Source: Niastella sp966212235 (lineage in GTDB: Bacteria; Bacteroidota; Bacteroidia; Chitinophagales; Chitinophagaceae). Taken from it: a DNA stretch of 64,000 nucleotides. Shown here one piece after another: positions 16,506-25,142 of the stretch. The notes under the pieces are model-generated. The model saw only the letters and a program-made list of their open reading frames with translations, made no database searches and was not told the DNA's origin. Position numbers and translations under genes: made by a program. How positions within the stretch are numbered: position 1 is the first letter of the stretch; the number at the start of each line of letters is the position of its first letter. Location: positions 248,001-312,000 of the forward strand of contig CBIHPP010000006.1 in the NCBI GenBank assembly GCA_966212235.1, in the 5' to 3' direction.

Positions 16506-16547
16506 GGGGCCGACTAAAAGCAATTGCTTAAACCTTTAATCGGCCCC
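16506..16547 (-). terminator. Possible terminator between ssb and gldE
   Basis: GGGGCCGA (16506-16513) pairs with TCGGCCCC (16540-16547), with further partial pairing inside. The T-run on the minus strand is weak, so this may attenuate rather than stop transcription from ssb into gldE. Confidence 0.5.
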
Positions 16548-16588
16548 CTGCTGAAATATATTTCGAACTGCAAAAATAATGGTATGGG

Positions 16589-17038
16589 TTAGAATGGCAA
16601 ATCCTGGGATGGGGAATCACTTATGGGCGGTATATCGGCACTAAAACCTTCTATATTTTCACCGTGTTGTGTGGCTGCAGGGCCGTGCGAGCCATGTGTT
16701 GCATCGGTTCTTTTATCCAACATGATCAGGTTATCTCCTACTACCTCAGTTGCAAATTTCTTATTCCCTTCCTTGTCTTCCCAGCTACGAGTACGGAGTC
16801 TGCCTTCAATGTATACCAGGCTGCCTTTGTGTAAATACTTCTGCGCCAGCTCTGCCAATCCTCTCCAAAGTACTACAGTATGCCATTCTGTTTGAGAAAT
16901 GAGCTTGCCCGATCTGTCTTTAAATGTTTCGGTGGTTGCCAAAGGAAATTTTGCTACGGCAATGTGTCCCTCAAGGTGCTGTGTATCCGGGTCCTTTCCT
17001 AAATTACCAATTAGCATTACCCTGTTTACTCCTCTCAT
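16589..17038 (-). CDS. ssb: Single-stranded DNA-binding protein
   Basis: 149 residues. It binds ssDNA as a tetramer and recruits replication and repair proteins. The N-terminal OB-fold (about 1-105) starts MRGVNRVMLIGNLGKDPD and contains TEWHTVVLWRGLAE and YIEGRLRTRSW. A flexible linker leads to the C-terminal acidic tip ending DLPF, the partner-binding tail. It lies between mutY (216 bp upstream) and gldE, as in many Bacteroidota. Length is slightly shorter than the Escherichia coli protein, mostly in the linker. Confidence 0.96.
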   Translation of the reverse strand: MRGVNRVMLIGNLGKDPDTQHLEGHIAVAKFPLATTETFKDRSGKLISQTEWHTVVLWRGLAELAQKYLHKGSLVYIEGRLRTRSWEDKEGNKKFATEVVGDNLIMLDKRTDATHGSHGPAATQHGENIEGFSADIPPISDSPSQDLPF

Positions 17039-17253
17039 AGATGGGAAATTTGAAGTTAATAATCGTCTGCGCCTTTTTATTCCTTTTTAAAGTTAAATTT
17101 TTTAAACAGAAAAAAAGAGAATTTTTTAGCCCGATCACGACCCGGATACCCAACAGAAGCGGCCTTCGTAAATAGTATAGTTTTTACCATGTGAGCACAT
17201 TGGCGCCCCATTATGCCGCTCATTCATAAAACATTAAAAGATCCCTAACGGTA

Positions 17254-18324
17254 TTAAAACAATTGGGGCGGAGGAGCCGGCTCACCCAAAAAAGTAGTTA
17301 TAAACCGGGGAAAGGCATATTTAGATAGCTGTTTCCTGTCTACCAGCGAAAAGCTGTCCAGGGCAGGCACTGCTTTCTGCACCTTTATTTTAACAAACCG
17401 GCCATGAATGGTTTGATGTGTTAATTGCTGCCGGTACATACGACTTATGCTTTCTATTTGACAGGCTTGCCCATTGACCAGTTTTTTGAGAAATGGCAGC
17501 TTTACAGTAATGTCCTCAACAGCAGCTGGCGATTCAAACAAAACAAACTCAAATAAATTTTCCCATATATCCTTACCTGTTCTTTGGCGTATGTACCATT
17601 TGCCATTGCACTCTATGATAAAGTAATAGAACCAACGCTCTTTGCGTATGAGGGCTTTTTGTTTTACCGGTAGCTGCGTTACCACATTTTGCTTAAACGC
17701 TTCGCATTCATTTTTCTGAACACAATCATGGCACAAGGGGTTTTGCGGCTTGCAGATCACAGCCCCAAAATCCATAATTGCCTGATTATAGATGCCGGGA
17801 TCATCATGGTGTAACAATGATTGGGCAAGCGTTTGATACAATTTCTTACCTGCAGTTGTATCAATAGGTGTGGTTATACCAAAGTAACGGGCAATAACCC
17901 TTTGTACATTGCCATCAAGTACAGCATGGGGTGCATTAAACGCAAATGATGATATAGCCGAAGCCGTATAAGGCCCTATGCCAGGCAATTCGTGTATTTC
18001 GTCATAAGTCGATGGAAATTTTCCTTTATACTCACCCGCAATTTTACGGGCTGTTGCAATCAGGTTTTTACAACGGCTGTAATAACCGAGCCCTTCCCAC
18101 ATTTTAAAAACTTTTTCTTCGTTTGCTCTAGCCAGATGAAGTATAGTTGGAAATGCAGCAATGAATTTTTCATAATAGTTCCAGCCTTGCTCTACTCTTG
18201 TTTGTTGCAGTATAATTTCACTCAACCATATCTTATATGGATCCTTCTCTCCTTTCCATGGCATTGCTCGTGTATTACTGTTCTTATTCCACTGTAATAA
18301 CCTACGCGTAAAATCAGGTTTCAT
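17254..18324 (-). CDS. mutY: A/G-specific adenine DNA glycosylase
   Basis: 356 residues. It removes adenine mispaired with 8-oxoguanine. The N-terminal catalytic core has the Glu in LSEIILQQTRVEQ, the helix-hairpin-helix LPGIGPYTASAI and the catalytic Asp in VLDGNVQRVIARYFG. The 4Fe-4S cluster is formed by the Cys in CKPQNPLCHDCVQKNEC. The C-terminal about 120 residues are the NUDIX-like 8-oxoG-recognition domain (QRTGKDIWENLFEF). It starts at MKPDFTRRLLQWNKN. Divergent from the HU-family gene at 18667; first gene of the mutY-ssb-gldE-gldD run. Confidence 0.95.
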   Translation of the reverse strand: MKPDFTRRLLQWNKNSNTRAMPWKGEKDPYKIWLSEIILQQTRVEQGWNYYEKFIAAFPTILHLARANEEKVFKMWEGLGYYSRCKNLIATARKIAGEYKGKFPSTYDEIHELPGIGPYTASAISSFAFNAPHAVLDGNVQRVIARYFGITTPIDTTAGKKLYQTLAQSLLHHDDPGIYNQAIMDFGAVICKPQNPLCHDCVQKNECEAFKQNVVTQLPVKQKALIRKERWFYYFIIECNGKWYIRQRTGKDIWENLFEFVLFESPAAVEDITVKLPFLKKLVNGQACQIESISRMYRQQLTHQTIHGRFVKIKVQKAVPALDSFSLVDRKQLSKYAFPRFITTFLGEPAPPPQLF

Positions 18325-18666
18325 GTAAAAATTGCTCGTTTTTTAGACTATTTCAATCGACCAACAGGCAATTTACTACCCCTGAATGGCCGTACGGATG
18401 CGGGTTTTACCCAAAACAGAAAAAAATGCTAATACTGGTTTTAGCACGGTTATTGGCTATAACTCAATGAAAATGAATCACTTTACTTAAAAAACAGGCA
18501 TAGAAATTGTTTAAAATTCATTTTCAATTGTTTATACTTTTCTTGCAAATATGAAAATTTACCGTTAATTTCATTAAAGAATTGATTTAGTGTAGATTGC
18601 CTTTGACATTCCTATGAAAATCATTTAAAAAAATTAAAATTGTAAACCCGTAAAAATTCATGCGAC
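18325..18666. other. Divergent AT-rich intergenic region mutY/HU
   Basis: 342 bp without a credible gene. It should hold both promoters. A near-match to the plus-strand -7 box (TACTTTTC, 18534-18541) is present, but no perfect TTTG/TAnnTTTG pair was found. It becomes very AT-rich towards the HU start. Confidence 0.5.
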
Positions 18667-18987
18667 ATGAGAAAGGCAGACCTCGTTAACCAAATATCGG
18701 AAAAAACAGGTATACCGAAGGTTGATGTGCTGGTTACGCTGGAGACCATGTTCAAGGAAGTGAAAGACACCTTGTCCCAGGGCGAGAACATCTACATTCG
18801 TGGCTTTGGCAGCTTCATCACAAAGAAAAGAGCTGCTAAAATTGGCCGTAATATTAAAAAGAATATTGCGGTTCATATACCCGAACATTACATTCCCGCA
18901 TTTAAGCCAGCCAAAGAATTTGTTGCAGAAGTTAAAAAACTGCAATCTGTTAAAGAAGATCAGCCAAACCCGGATGATGAAGTGTAA
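18667..18987 (+). CDS. HU/IHF-family DNA-binding protein
   Basis: 106 residues; a nucleoid protein that bends DNA as a dimer. It has the standard alpha-helical base (MRKADLVNQISEKTGIPKVD), the hinge IYIRGFGSFITKKRA and the beta-arm, where the usual RNP motif is changed to GRNIKKN. The C-terminal extension is acidic (EDQPNPDDEV) and longer than in classical HU. It precedes a TPR protein by 25 bp and RNase G further on, so it may head a short operon. Whether it acts like HU or IHF cannot be told. Confidence 0.92.
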   Translation: MRKADLVNQISEKTGIPKVDVLVTLETMFKEVKDTLSQGENIYIRGFGSFITKKRAAKIGRNIKKNIAVHIPEHYIPAFKPAKEFVAEVKKLQSVKEDQPNPDDEV

Positions 18988-19012
18988 ATTTGTTGCTTAA
19001 ATGATTTGATTT

Positions 19013-19858
19013 TTGAAAAAGCAACAATTGATCCTGGTGGGCAGCGGAGTTGTTCTCCTTTGCCTGATTTATTTTTTTGGCAATACCATTCCCCCTAAAA
19101 AAGGCCCTGGTGCTGTTGCAACAGCAGCCGGTACAAAAGAAATAAGTTTTAATACCATTCTGGAAGCATCCAAGCAGCAACTAAGCCCTGCGCAGCAGGC
19201 CCGGGTTGCACAGCTTGAAACTGCCGTTGTGCGCGGTGATGTAAAAGAACAGCAGATCAAGGTATATAAACAACTGGCTGACTTCTGGAAAGACTCGGCT
19301 CATTTGCTGCTTCCTTACGGTTATTATTCTGCTCAGGTAGCTAAATTGGAAAATTCTCAAAAAAGTCTCACCTTTGCTGCCCAATTCTTTTTAGAGGGCA
19401 TAAGACGCCAGGAAAATCCTGAGTTGCAGCGGTGGATGGGAATTGAAGCTAAAGGATTGTTTGAGAAGGCATTAGAGATAGCTCCGGATAACGATTCATT
19501 GAAGATTGGCTTAGGTAGTTGCTATCTTCTGGGGAACATCAGCGAGTCGCCCATGCAGGGAATCATGATGATCAGAGAGGTTGCAGAGAGAGATCCGGAA
19601 AATATGTACGCACAGTTTATGCTCGGTCTGGGCGGAATGATTTCAGGGCAGTTTGATAAAGCGATTGACCGCCTGCTGAAAGTAGTACAACACCAGCCGG
19701 AGAATATAGAAGTTATGTTAATGCTGGCCGAAGCCTACGAACGGCAAAATGACAAGGCAAATGCAGTGAAATGGTATCTGACGAGCAAGAAGCATATTAA
19801 AAGTGCCGATGTAGTTAAAGAAATCGACGAACGTATTAAGTTACTTGGTAATAAATAA
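19013..19858 (+). CDS. Membrane-anchored tetratricopeptide-repeat protein
   Basis: 281 residues starting with TTG at 19013; the only nearby ATG in another register runs into a stop. An N-terminal membrane anchor (LILVGSGVVLLCLIYFFG) is followed by a low-complexity linker and a helical region with at least three TPR units between about residues 140 and 270 (AKGLFEKALEIAPDND, YAQFMLGLGG, VMLMLAEAYERQND). The domain probably lies in the periplasm, with one N-terminal helix. It is 25 bp downstream of the HU-family gene. Precise function unknown. Confidence 0.85.
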   Translation: MKKQQLILVGSGVVLLCLIYFFGNTIPPKKGPGAVATAAGTKEISFNTILEASKQQLSPAQQARVAQLETAVVRGDVKEQQIKVYKQLADFWKDSAHLLLPYGYYSAQVAKLENSQKSLTFAAQFFLEGIRRQENPELQRWMGIEAKGLFEKALEIAPDNDSLKIGLGSCYLLGNISESPMQGIMMIREVAERDPENMYAQFMLGLGGMISGQFDKAIDRLLKVVQHQPENIEVMLMLAEAYERQNDKANAVKWYLTSKKHIKSADVVKEIDERIKLLGNK

Positions 19859-19921
19859 TTAAACCTTTCCGGCAAAGACATTTTAAACATTATTATTTAA
19901 TCTTCAAATCATTGGTGTAAT

Positions 19922-20017
19922 ATGCCCTGTGGTAGAAAAAGAAAGCGTCATAAAATAGCCACGCACAAGCGTAAAAAAAGACTTAGAAAAAATAGGCATA
20001 AGAAGAAGAACCGCTAG
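19922..20017 (+). CDS. 31-residue very basic protein, AURKAIP1/COX24 domain type
   Basis: The frame runs from ATG 19922 to TAG 20017. The product begins MPCGRKRKRHKIATHKRKKR, and more than half of all residues are Lys or Arg. Small proteins of this kind are annotated in Bacteroidota as AURKAIP1/COX24 domain proteins, related to mitochondrial small-subunit protein mS38, so a ribosomal association is likely (inference from family). It lies between a TPR gene and RNase G and is followed closely by a terminator at 20031-20066. It is short enough to be skipped by gene finders. Confidence 0.8.
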   Translation: MPCGRKRKRHKIATHKRKKRLRKNRHKKKNR

Positions 20018-20030
20018 TTTAACTTCTTGA

Positions 20031-20066
20031 AAAAGGTCGCGCCATTGCGGTGAGACCTTTTCTCTC
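20031..20066 (+). terminator. Terminator after the small basic protein gene
   Basis: AAAAGGTC (20031-20038) pairs with GACCTTTT (20054-20061), with inner CGC/GCG pairing and a T-rich tail. It lies 13 bp after the stop codon and separates the small gene from RNase G. Confidence 0.7.
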
Positions 20067-20202
20067 TTTCGCTGAATCTAGTTATGTTGTCATTTATTAC
20101 AGGCTACTTGCATCGATGATTCTGATACCTGACAACTAATTCCTCTTCAGCACCTTTCCTTGTAGTGATGAGAATGGTTTAGACGGTATAAAGACAGTAC
20201 GC

Positions 20203-21756
20203 TTGAATAAGGAACTAATCATAAATGCAGCGCCCCAAGGTGTGGAAATCGCACTATTGGAGGATAAAAAGCTCGTGGAATTGCATCATGAAAAAGCTGA
20301 TGCAAGTTTCGCGGTAGGCGACCTATATCTAGGTAAAGTTAAAAAGCTCATCCCAGGTCTCAATGCTGCATTCGTAGATGTAGGTTTTGAGAAGGATGCA
20401 TTTCTTCATTATACTGACCTGAGTCCGTATGCCCGCTCTTTATTGAAGTTTACGCAACAGACTATTACCGATAATGGTCAGCAGGCGTTTAACTTCGCCA
20501 GCTTTCAGGTTGAACCGGAAATTATAAAAACCGGCAAGATCAATGAAGTATTGAGCGGCAAGCCGAACATTCTGGTGCAGATATTGAAGGAACCCATCGC
20601 AGCCAAAGGCCCCCGCCTTAGTTGCGAAATTTCTCTTCCCGGTCGTTTTGTTGTTATCACTCCTTTTAATGATATAGTAGCCGTTTCACGCAAAATACAT
20701 TCTGCTGAAGAAAGAAAGCGGTTACAGAAAATAGTAGAAGCTATTAAACCCAAGAACTTTGGGGTAATAGTTCGTACTGCAGCTGAAGGAAAGAATACCG
20801 CCGAATTACACGAAGACCTGGCCGCCCTGGTAGAAACCTGGGAAATCATTCAGGGAAACCTGAGAGGATCGGTAGCCCCCGCTAAAATACTGAGTGAGCA
20901 AACGAAAACCACCAGTATGCTTCGCGACCTGCTGAATGAAGACTTTAACCGGGTGGTAGTGAATGACCGGAATATCTTCAACGATACCCGCAGCTATATT
21001 CAGCGCATTGCCCCCGAAAAAGCCGACATCGTTTCCTACTATCATAATGGCCTGCCCATCTTCGATCAGTATGGTATTACCAAACAGGTAAAAGCCGCGT
21101 TTGGTAAAACCGTTAACCTGCCCAGCGGCGCCTACCTTATTATAGAACATACGGAGGCCTTACACGTAATTGATGTAAACAGCGGTTATAAAAGCGTTGG
21201 TAACAACCAGGAACAAAACGCCCTGGAAACCAACATGGAAGCAGCTGCTGAAATCTCCCGTCAGCTACGGTTGCGCGATCTGGGTGGTATTATTGTGGTA
21301 GACTTTATTGATATGAAGCTACCTGATAACAAAAGGAAGCTATTGGAGTCTATGGAAGAATGTATGCGTCCCGACAGGGCCAAGCATGCTGTTCTGCCCA
21401 TCTCCAAATTCGGGCTAATGCAAATTACCCGGCAACGGATGAAACCTGAGGTAAATATCAATACCCAGGAAGTTTGCCCCAGTTGCGCAGGAACAGGCAA
21501 AATATCTTCTACGCTTTTGTTGGAGGATGAAATTGAAAAGAACCTCAGCTATCTTCTTACACATCAGCATAAAGACCTCACCCTGGTTGTACATCCTATT
21601 ATGCATGCTTACCTTACCAAAGGCAACATGTTTAAATCAAAGCAATGGAAATGGCGATGGAAGTATGGCCAGAAGGTTAAGATCAAGGAAAACACCAACT
21701 ATCACCTCACAGAGTTTCACTTCTTCGACAGGCACGAGGATGAAATAAAGCTGTAA
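20203..21756 (+). CDS. rng: Ribonuclease G/E family endoribonuclease
   Basis: 517 residues with a TTG start (20203). It cleaves single-stranded RNA in rRNA maturation and mRNA turnover. An N-terminal S1 domain (VGDLYLGKVKKLIPGLNAAFVDVG) is followed by the RNase H-like and catalytic regions. The catalytic Asp residues are in ALHVIDVNSG and IIVVDFIDM. The zinc-link Cys pair is in VCPSCAGTGK. It lacks the long disordered C-terminal scaffold of RNase E, so RNase G-type length fits. No good terminator is seen directly after it; a word-repeat region follows. Confidence 0.95.
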   Translation: MNKELIINAAPQGVEIALLEDKKLVELHHEKADASFAVGDLYLGKVKKLIPGLNAAFVDVGFEKDAFLHYTDLSPYARSLLKFTQQTITDNGQQAFNFASFQVEPEIIKTGKINEVLSGKPNILVQILKEPIAAKGPRLSCEISLPGRFVVITPFNDIVAVSRKIHSAEERKRLQKIVEAIKPKNFGVIVRTAAEGKNTAELHEDLAALVETWEIIQGNLRGSVAPAKILSEQTKTTSMLRDLLNEDFNRVVVNDRNIFNDTRSYIQRIAPEKADIVSYYHNGLPIFDQYGITKQVKAAFGKTVNLPSGAYLIIEHTEALHVIDVNSGYKSVGNNQEQNALETNMEAAAEISRQLRLRDLGGIIVVDFIDMKLPDNKRKLLESMEECMRPDRAKHAVLPISKFGLMQITRQRMKPEVNINTQEVCPSCAGTGKISSTLLLEDEIEKNLSYLLTHQHKDLTLVVHPIMHAYLTKGNMFKSKQWKWRWKYGQKVKIKENTNYHLTEFHFFDRHEDEIKL

Positions 21757-21855
21757 CTATTAAATATTGAACCTGTCTGCCAACAGGCAGGTGTTAAATA
21801 ACAAATGTTGAAGTGAAAACCACTTCAACATTCTCATTTATATTCGATATTCTAT
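21757..21855. repeat. Word-repeat element with 12-bp perfect hairpin
   Basis: Contains an ACCTGTCTG/CAGGCAGGT stem (21771-21792), then AATGTTGAAGTG (21804-21815) paired perfectly with 21821-21832 across a 5-nt loop. The order AATATTGAA, CACTTCAA, ACATTC, TTCGATATTCTA is also found at 25080-25136, so the two are copies of one diverged element. Confidence 0.65.
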
Positions 21856-21969
21856 ATTTTTCTGCATCCCCATCAGTTCCATTGAATGGTTGAACATTTA
21901 TATACTCAAAAATAACAATATCAGGTATCTGGTATTGAACAGGCTTTTTATTCGATTGGGAGGGGGTAT

Positions 21970-22002
21970 AAAAAAAAGGATCGGGTAAAAAATTACCCGA
22001 TC
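21970..22002 (-). terminator. Strong intrinsic terminator without an assigned gene
   Basis: GATCGGGTAA (21979-21988) pairs with TTACCCGATC (21993-22002), with a 4-nt loop, then C and eight T on the minus strand. Confidence 0.85.
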
Positions 22003-22045
22003 GAAATATAAAACCAGAAAGGCGTAGGGAAAAAAGTGAATCAGA
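21970..22045 (-). ncRNA. Candidate small RNA of about 75 nt on the minus strand
   Basis: An excellent minus-strand terminator (21970-22002) lies about 265 bp beyond the terminator that already ends the peptidase gene. A minus-strand -7 box, TACTTTTG (22058-22051), stands about 50 bp before the hairpin. Together they would give a transcript of about 75 nt. No exact -33 TTTG was seen at 19-21 nt. Overlapping minus-strand frames do not look like genes. Confidence 0.35.
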
Positions 22046-22265
22046 CAGGTCAAAAGTATTTTTAAAAACCTTACCACGAAGTAAAAGTTGGTAAGTGTGC
22101 AGTTTTGCCAATAACCGTGCATTTATGACCGATAAGTGTGCAGCGAAAAACTCCAAATTACCATGATAAGGGTAGGAAGTGCTGTTTTTTTGACAATTAT
22201 AAAAGCATCGGCGGTCTCTTATATAATTAATTAATGTTCATACGATAAGGCCTCTTTCCGGAGGG

Positions 22266-22300
22266 GCAAAAATAAAACCCCGCCATAAGACGGGGTATAT
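22266..22300 (-). terminator. Intrinsic terminator after the YugP-type peptidase gene
   Basis: ACCCCG (22277-22282) pairs with CGGGGT (22291-22296), loop CCATAAGA. The minus strand continues TTTTATTTTT. It lies 50 bp past the stop codon. Confidence 0.85.
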
Positions 22301-22349
22301 TGCGTAATAACCAATAGTATTTATATTATATAAAGGACGTTTTAAGGCC

Positions 22350-23039
22350 TTACTCCCTGTTTCTACCTCCCAGGAATATAAATATATATTGTACCAACGT
22401 AGCGATCGACGCCAGGGCAGCCACCACATACGTTAAGGCAGCCCATTTTAGCGCGTCTTTTGCCTGCGGGTATTCCCGCTCATTGGTAATGGCGGACCGG
22501 TTTAACCAGACCAAAGCCCGCTTACTGGCATCCAGCTCCACTGGTAGCGTAATTACTGAGAATAAGGTAGTTAGACCGAAAAGTATTATCCCGATCAGCA
22601 ATAAGGCCGGGAAGGCGTTTACCATAATTACCCCAAACAGCAGTATCCATTGTACAATTCCTGAACTGAACATCACAACAGGAACAAGCCGGCTACGCAG
22701 CGTTAACCATTGATACGCAGTAGCATGTTGCACGGCGTGACCGCATTCATGAGCGGCTACGGCGGCTGCAGCTACAGAAATACCGTTATAAACGTCTGCG
22801 CTCAAATTGACCGTTTTAGTGGCAGGATCGTAGTGGTCGCTTAAAAACCCGTTGGTGGATACTACTTTTACGTCATATATACCATTATCACGTAACATTT
22901 TCATTGCCACTTCGCTACCCGTTAAACCGGCCGATATTGGGATCCGGCTGTACTTCGCAAATTTGCCTTTTAGCACACCGGACACCAACAGACTTAGTCC
23001 CAAAAACACGATTGAAATCAACAAAATTGATGGTGTCAT
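22350..23039 (-). CDS. Zinc-dependent membrane peptidase, YugP family
   Basis: 229 residues. The HExxH zinc motif is HECGHAVQH (about residue 98). There is a signal-anchor helix at the N-terminus (ILLISIVFLGLSLLVSGVLKG) and three more hydrophobic segments in the second half (VVMFSSGIVQWILLFG, FPALLLIGIILFGL, LTYVVAALASIATLVQYIFI). The family (PF04298) is annotated as putative neutral zinc metallopeptidase; its substrate is unknown. It has its own terminator and is divergent from radA, with a 618-bp spacer between them. Confidence 0.9.
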   Translation of the reverse strand: MTPSILLISIVFLGLSLLVSGVLKGKFAKYSRIPISAGLTGSEVAMKMLRDNGIYDVKVVSTNGFLSDHYDPATKTVNLSADVYNGISVAAAAVAAHECGHAVQHATAYQWLTLRSRLVPVVMFSSGIVQWILLFGVIMVNAFPALLLIGIILFGLTTLFSVITLPVELDASKRALVWLNRSAITNEREYPQAKDALKWAALTYVVAALASIATLVQYIFIFLGGRNRE

Positions 23040-23282
23040 TTTTTACTACTTATTTATCTTTAATAACAATAATCTATCAAATCAGTTACCACATAATTTG
23101 AGTAGTTTTTACGTCATTTTTCGGCAGAAATCAGGGGCCTTTTTGTCATTTCGTTAGCGTATAATCGCGGGGGGCTGACATTTTATCACGAGGGTTGTTT
23201 TGATTCTCTTAAAATTCTATTAAAATTTGATAATCAATGCCTTACGGCACTAAATTGCTAAACCGGCTAATCGCTTTTATCG

Positions 23283-23319
23283 TTTTGGAATTTATTCACA
23301 ACCCCAAAAAATAATTTTG
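23283..23319 (+). promoter_or_regulatory. Possible promoter of an orphan transcript
   Basis: TAATTTTG (23312-23319) fits the -7 consensus. TTTG (23284-23287) lies 24 nt upstream, slightly longer than the usual 19-21. A hairpin terminator follows 48 nt downstream. Confidence 0.4.
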
Positions 23320-23366
23320 TTATGTGGCGCTTATTTGTAATTTAGTGCAAGAATTTAATGGGTTAG

Positions 23367-23407
23367 TAAGTAAAGGGTCAACAGTAATGTTGGCCTTTTT
23401 ACTTTTA
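23367..23407 (+). terminator. Orphan hairpin terminator in the peptidase/radA spacer
   Basis: AAGTAAAGGGTCAACA (23369-23384) pairs imperfectly with the segment 23389-23404, with a T-rich 3' side. The peptidase gene upstream runs the other way, so no plus-strand gene explains it. Together with the possible promoter at 23283-23319 it outlines a transcript of about 80 nt. The rest of 23040-23657 is AT-rich with no credible frame. Confidence 0.55.
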
Positions 23408-23657
23408 AAAAAATACGCGCCTTTTTTACCCCTTTTTTTGAATTTTTTTTCCTCCATTTTATTGTTTCAAAAACCCGGTTATAACATCGTTGATTTTTTA
23501 TAACGATCATGCACCTTAAACGCAGTTTTTAAACGTCAGGCAATTTTTATAACATCAATTAATGCATCAAACAGCTTCAACTATTATCATCGTGATTTTC
23601 GAACGCTGTTTTCACGCACTCTTTTATATCCCTCATGGTTTTCATTAACTTTATCGC

Positions 23658-25031
23658 ATGGCTAAAGTTAAATCAGCATTCTTTTGTTCGAATTGTGGAT
23701 ATGAAAGCGCTAAATGGGTTGGAAAATGTCCATCATGTAGTACATGGAATACTTTTGTTGAAGAAGTTATTTCCAAACCTTCCTTAAAAAAAGAAAATGG
23801 ATGGGATGATTACAATGAAGATGCAAAATCGATCCGTACGATTGCATTACATTCCATCACAAGCAGTGAGCAGCCACGTATTACTACACCAGATGCGGAA
23901 TTAAACAGAGTACTTGGCGGCGGCATAGTGCCAGGCAGCATTGTATTGATTGCCGGGGAGCCCGGTATAGGTAAATCAACATTGTTCCTGCAAAATGGTT
24001 TGCAGTTACAAGACAAAACAGTGTTGTATATCAGCGGTGAAGAAAGCGAACAACAGATAAAAATGCGAGCAGACCGCTTGAAGATCCAGAATGATAACTT
24101 CTATCTGCTTACAGAAACGTCAACACAAACTATTTTCCAGGAAATCAAAAAATTAAAACCACACCTGGTTATTGTTGACTCTATTCAAACCATTCAATCG
24201 TCTTACATTGATTCGTCACCCGGAAGCATATCCCAGATCAGGGAATCTGCCGCAGAGTTTCAACGCTTTGCCAAAGAAACCAATACACCGGTATTCCTGA
24301 TCGGTCATATTACAAAAGACGGCAGTATTGCCGGCCCCAAGATACTGGAGCATATGGTTGATACGGTTTTGCAGTTCGAAGGCGACCGGCATTATGCGTA
24401 TCGCATTTTGAGAACCATTAAGAACCGGTTTGGCAGTACATCGGAATTGGGAATTTATGAAATGACGGGCGACGGCATGCGCGTTGTAAGCAATCCCAGC
24501 GAGATTTTGATGACGCAAAAGGAAGATCATCTAAGCGGCATTGCCATTGCAGCCACCATTGAAGGCATGCGTCCGCTGCTTATTGAAGTACAGGCGCTGG
24601 TTACTCAATCGGTTTATGGTACACCGCAACGGACCGTCTCGGGTTTTGATCTGCGCAGGTTGCAATTGCTGCTGGCCGTGCTGGAAAAGAGAGGCGGTTT
24701 TCATTTCGGCGTAAAGGATGTATTCCTGAATATTGCCGGCGGATTAAAGGTAGAAGACCCCTCGATCGACCTGTCTGTTTTGTGCGCGCTGTTAAGCTCC
24801 TATGAAGATGTTCCTTTACCGCAGCATGTTTGTTTTGCGGGCGAAGTAGGATTGAGTGGCGAAGTGCGGGCCGTTCACCGGATAGAACAACGGATAGCTG
24901 AAGCCGAAAAACTGGGTTTTGAAAAGATCATTGTGTCCCGGTACGGACAAAAATCGATCAGTAAGTCCGCGGCTAATATCGAAGTAGTTCCCATGGGCCG
25001 GGTTGAAGAAGTTTACCAGTACCTGTTCTAA
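23658..25031 (+). CDS. radA: DNA repair protein RadA/Sms
   Basis: 457 residues; a RecA-related helicase-like protein that helps process recombination intermediates and, in some bacteria, transformation. It has the N-terminal zinc finger (FFCSNCGYESAKWVGKCPSC), Walker A GEPGIGKSTL, Walker B-like LVIVDSIQT, the RadA-specific KNRFGS motif, and a C-terminal Lon-protease-like domain (about 285-455) without a catalytic Ser site. Length and order are typical. It is followed after a word-repeat spacer by comF. Confidence 0.97.
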   Translation: MAKVKSAFFCSNCGYESAKWVGKCPSCSTWNTFVEEVISKPSLKKENGWDDYNEDAKSIRTIALHSITSSEQPRITTPDAELNRVLGGGIVPGSIVLIAGEPGIGKSTLFLQNGLQLQDKTVLYISGEESEQQIKMRADRLKIQNDNFYLLTETSTQTIFQEIKKLKPHLVIVDSIQTIQSSYIDSSPGSISQIRESAAEFQRFAKETNTPVFLIGHITKDGSIAGPKILEHMVDTVLQFEGDRHYAYRILRTIKNRFGSTSELGIYEMTGDGMRVVSNPSEILMTQKEDHLSGIAIAATIEGMRPLLIEVQALVTQSVYGTPQRTVSGFDLRRLQLLLAVLEKRGGFHFGVKDVFLNIAGGLKVEDPSIDLSVLCALLSSYEDVPLPQHVCFAGEVGLSGEVRAVHRIEQRIAEAEKLGFEKIIVSRYGQKSISKSAANIEVVPMGRVEEVYQYLF

Positions 25032-25142
25032 GGAAATGAAAAATCAGGAATGAAGAACAGAGAAATGAAAAAGTGAAGAAATATTGAATGTAGAAGTTGT
25101 ATTCACTTCAATGTACATTCAGTTTTCGATATTCTAACCGCT
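25032..25142. repeat. Word-repeat spacer between radA and comF
   Basis: The first half is purine-rich with repeated GAAATGAAAAA, GGAATGAAGAA and GTGAAGAAA words. The second half repeats the module of 21763-21854: AATATTGAA (25080-25088), CACTTCAA (25104-25111), ACATTC (25115-25120) and TTCGATATTCTA (25125-25136). Confidence 0.6.

Noticed and set aside
21794..22156. 120-codon minus-strand frame (and a 74-codon frame at 21898-22122)
   Set aside because: It runs through a terminator hairpin and a word-repeat hairpin, has no recognisable domain and its composition is that of spacer DNA.
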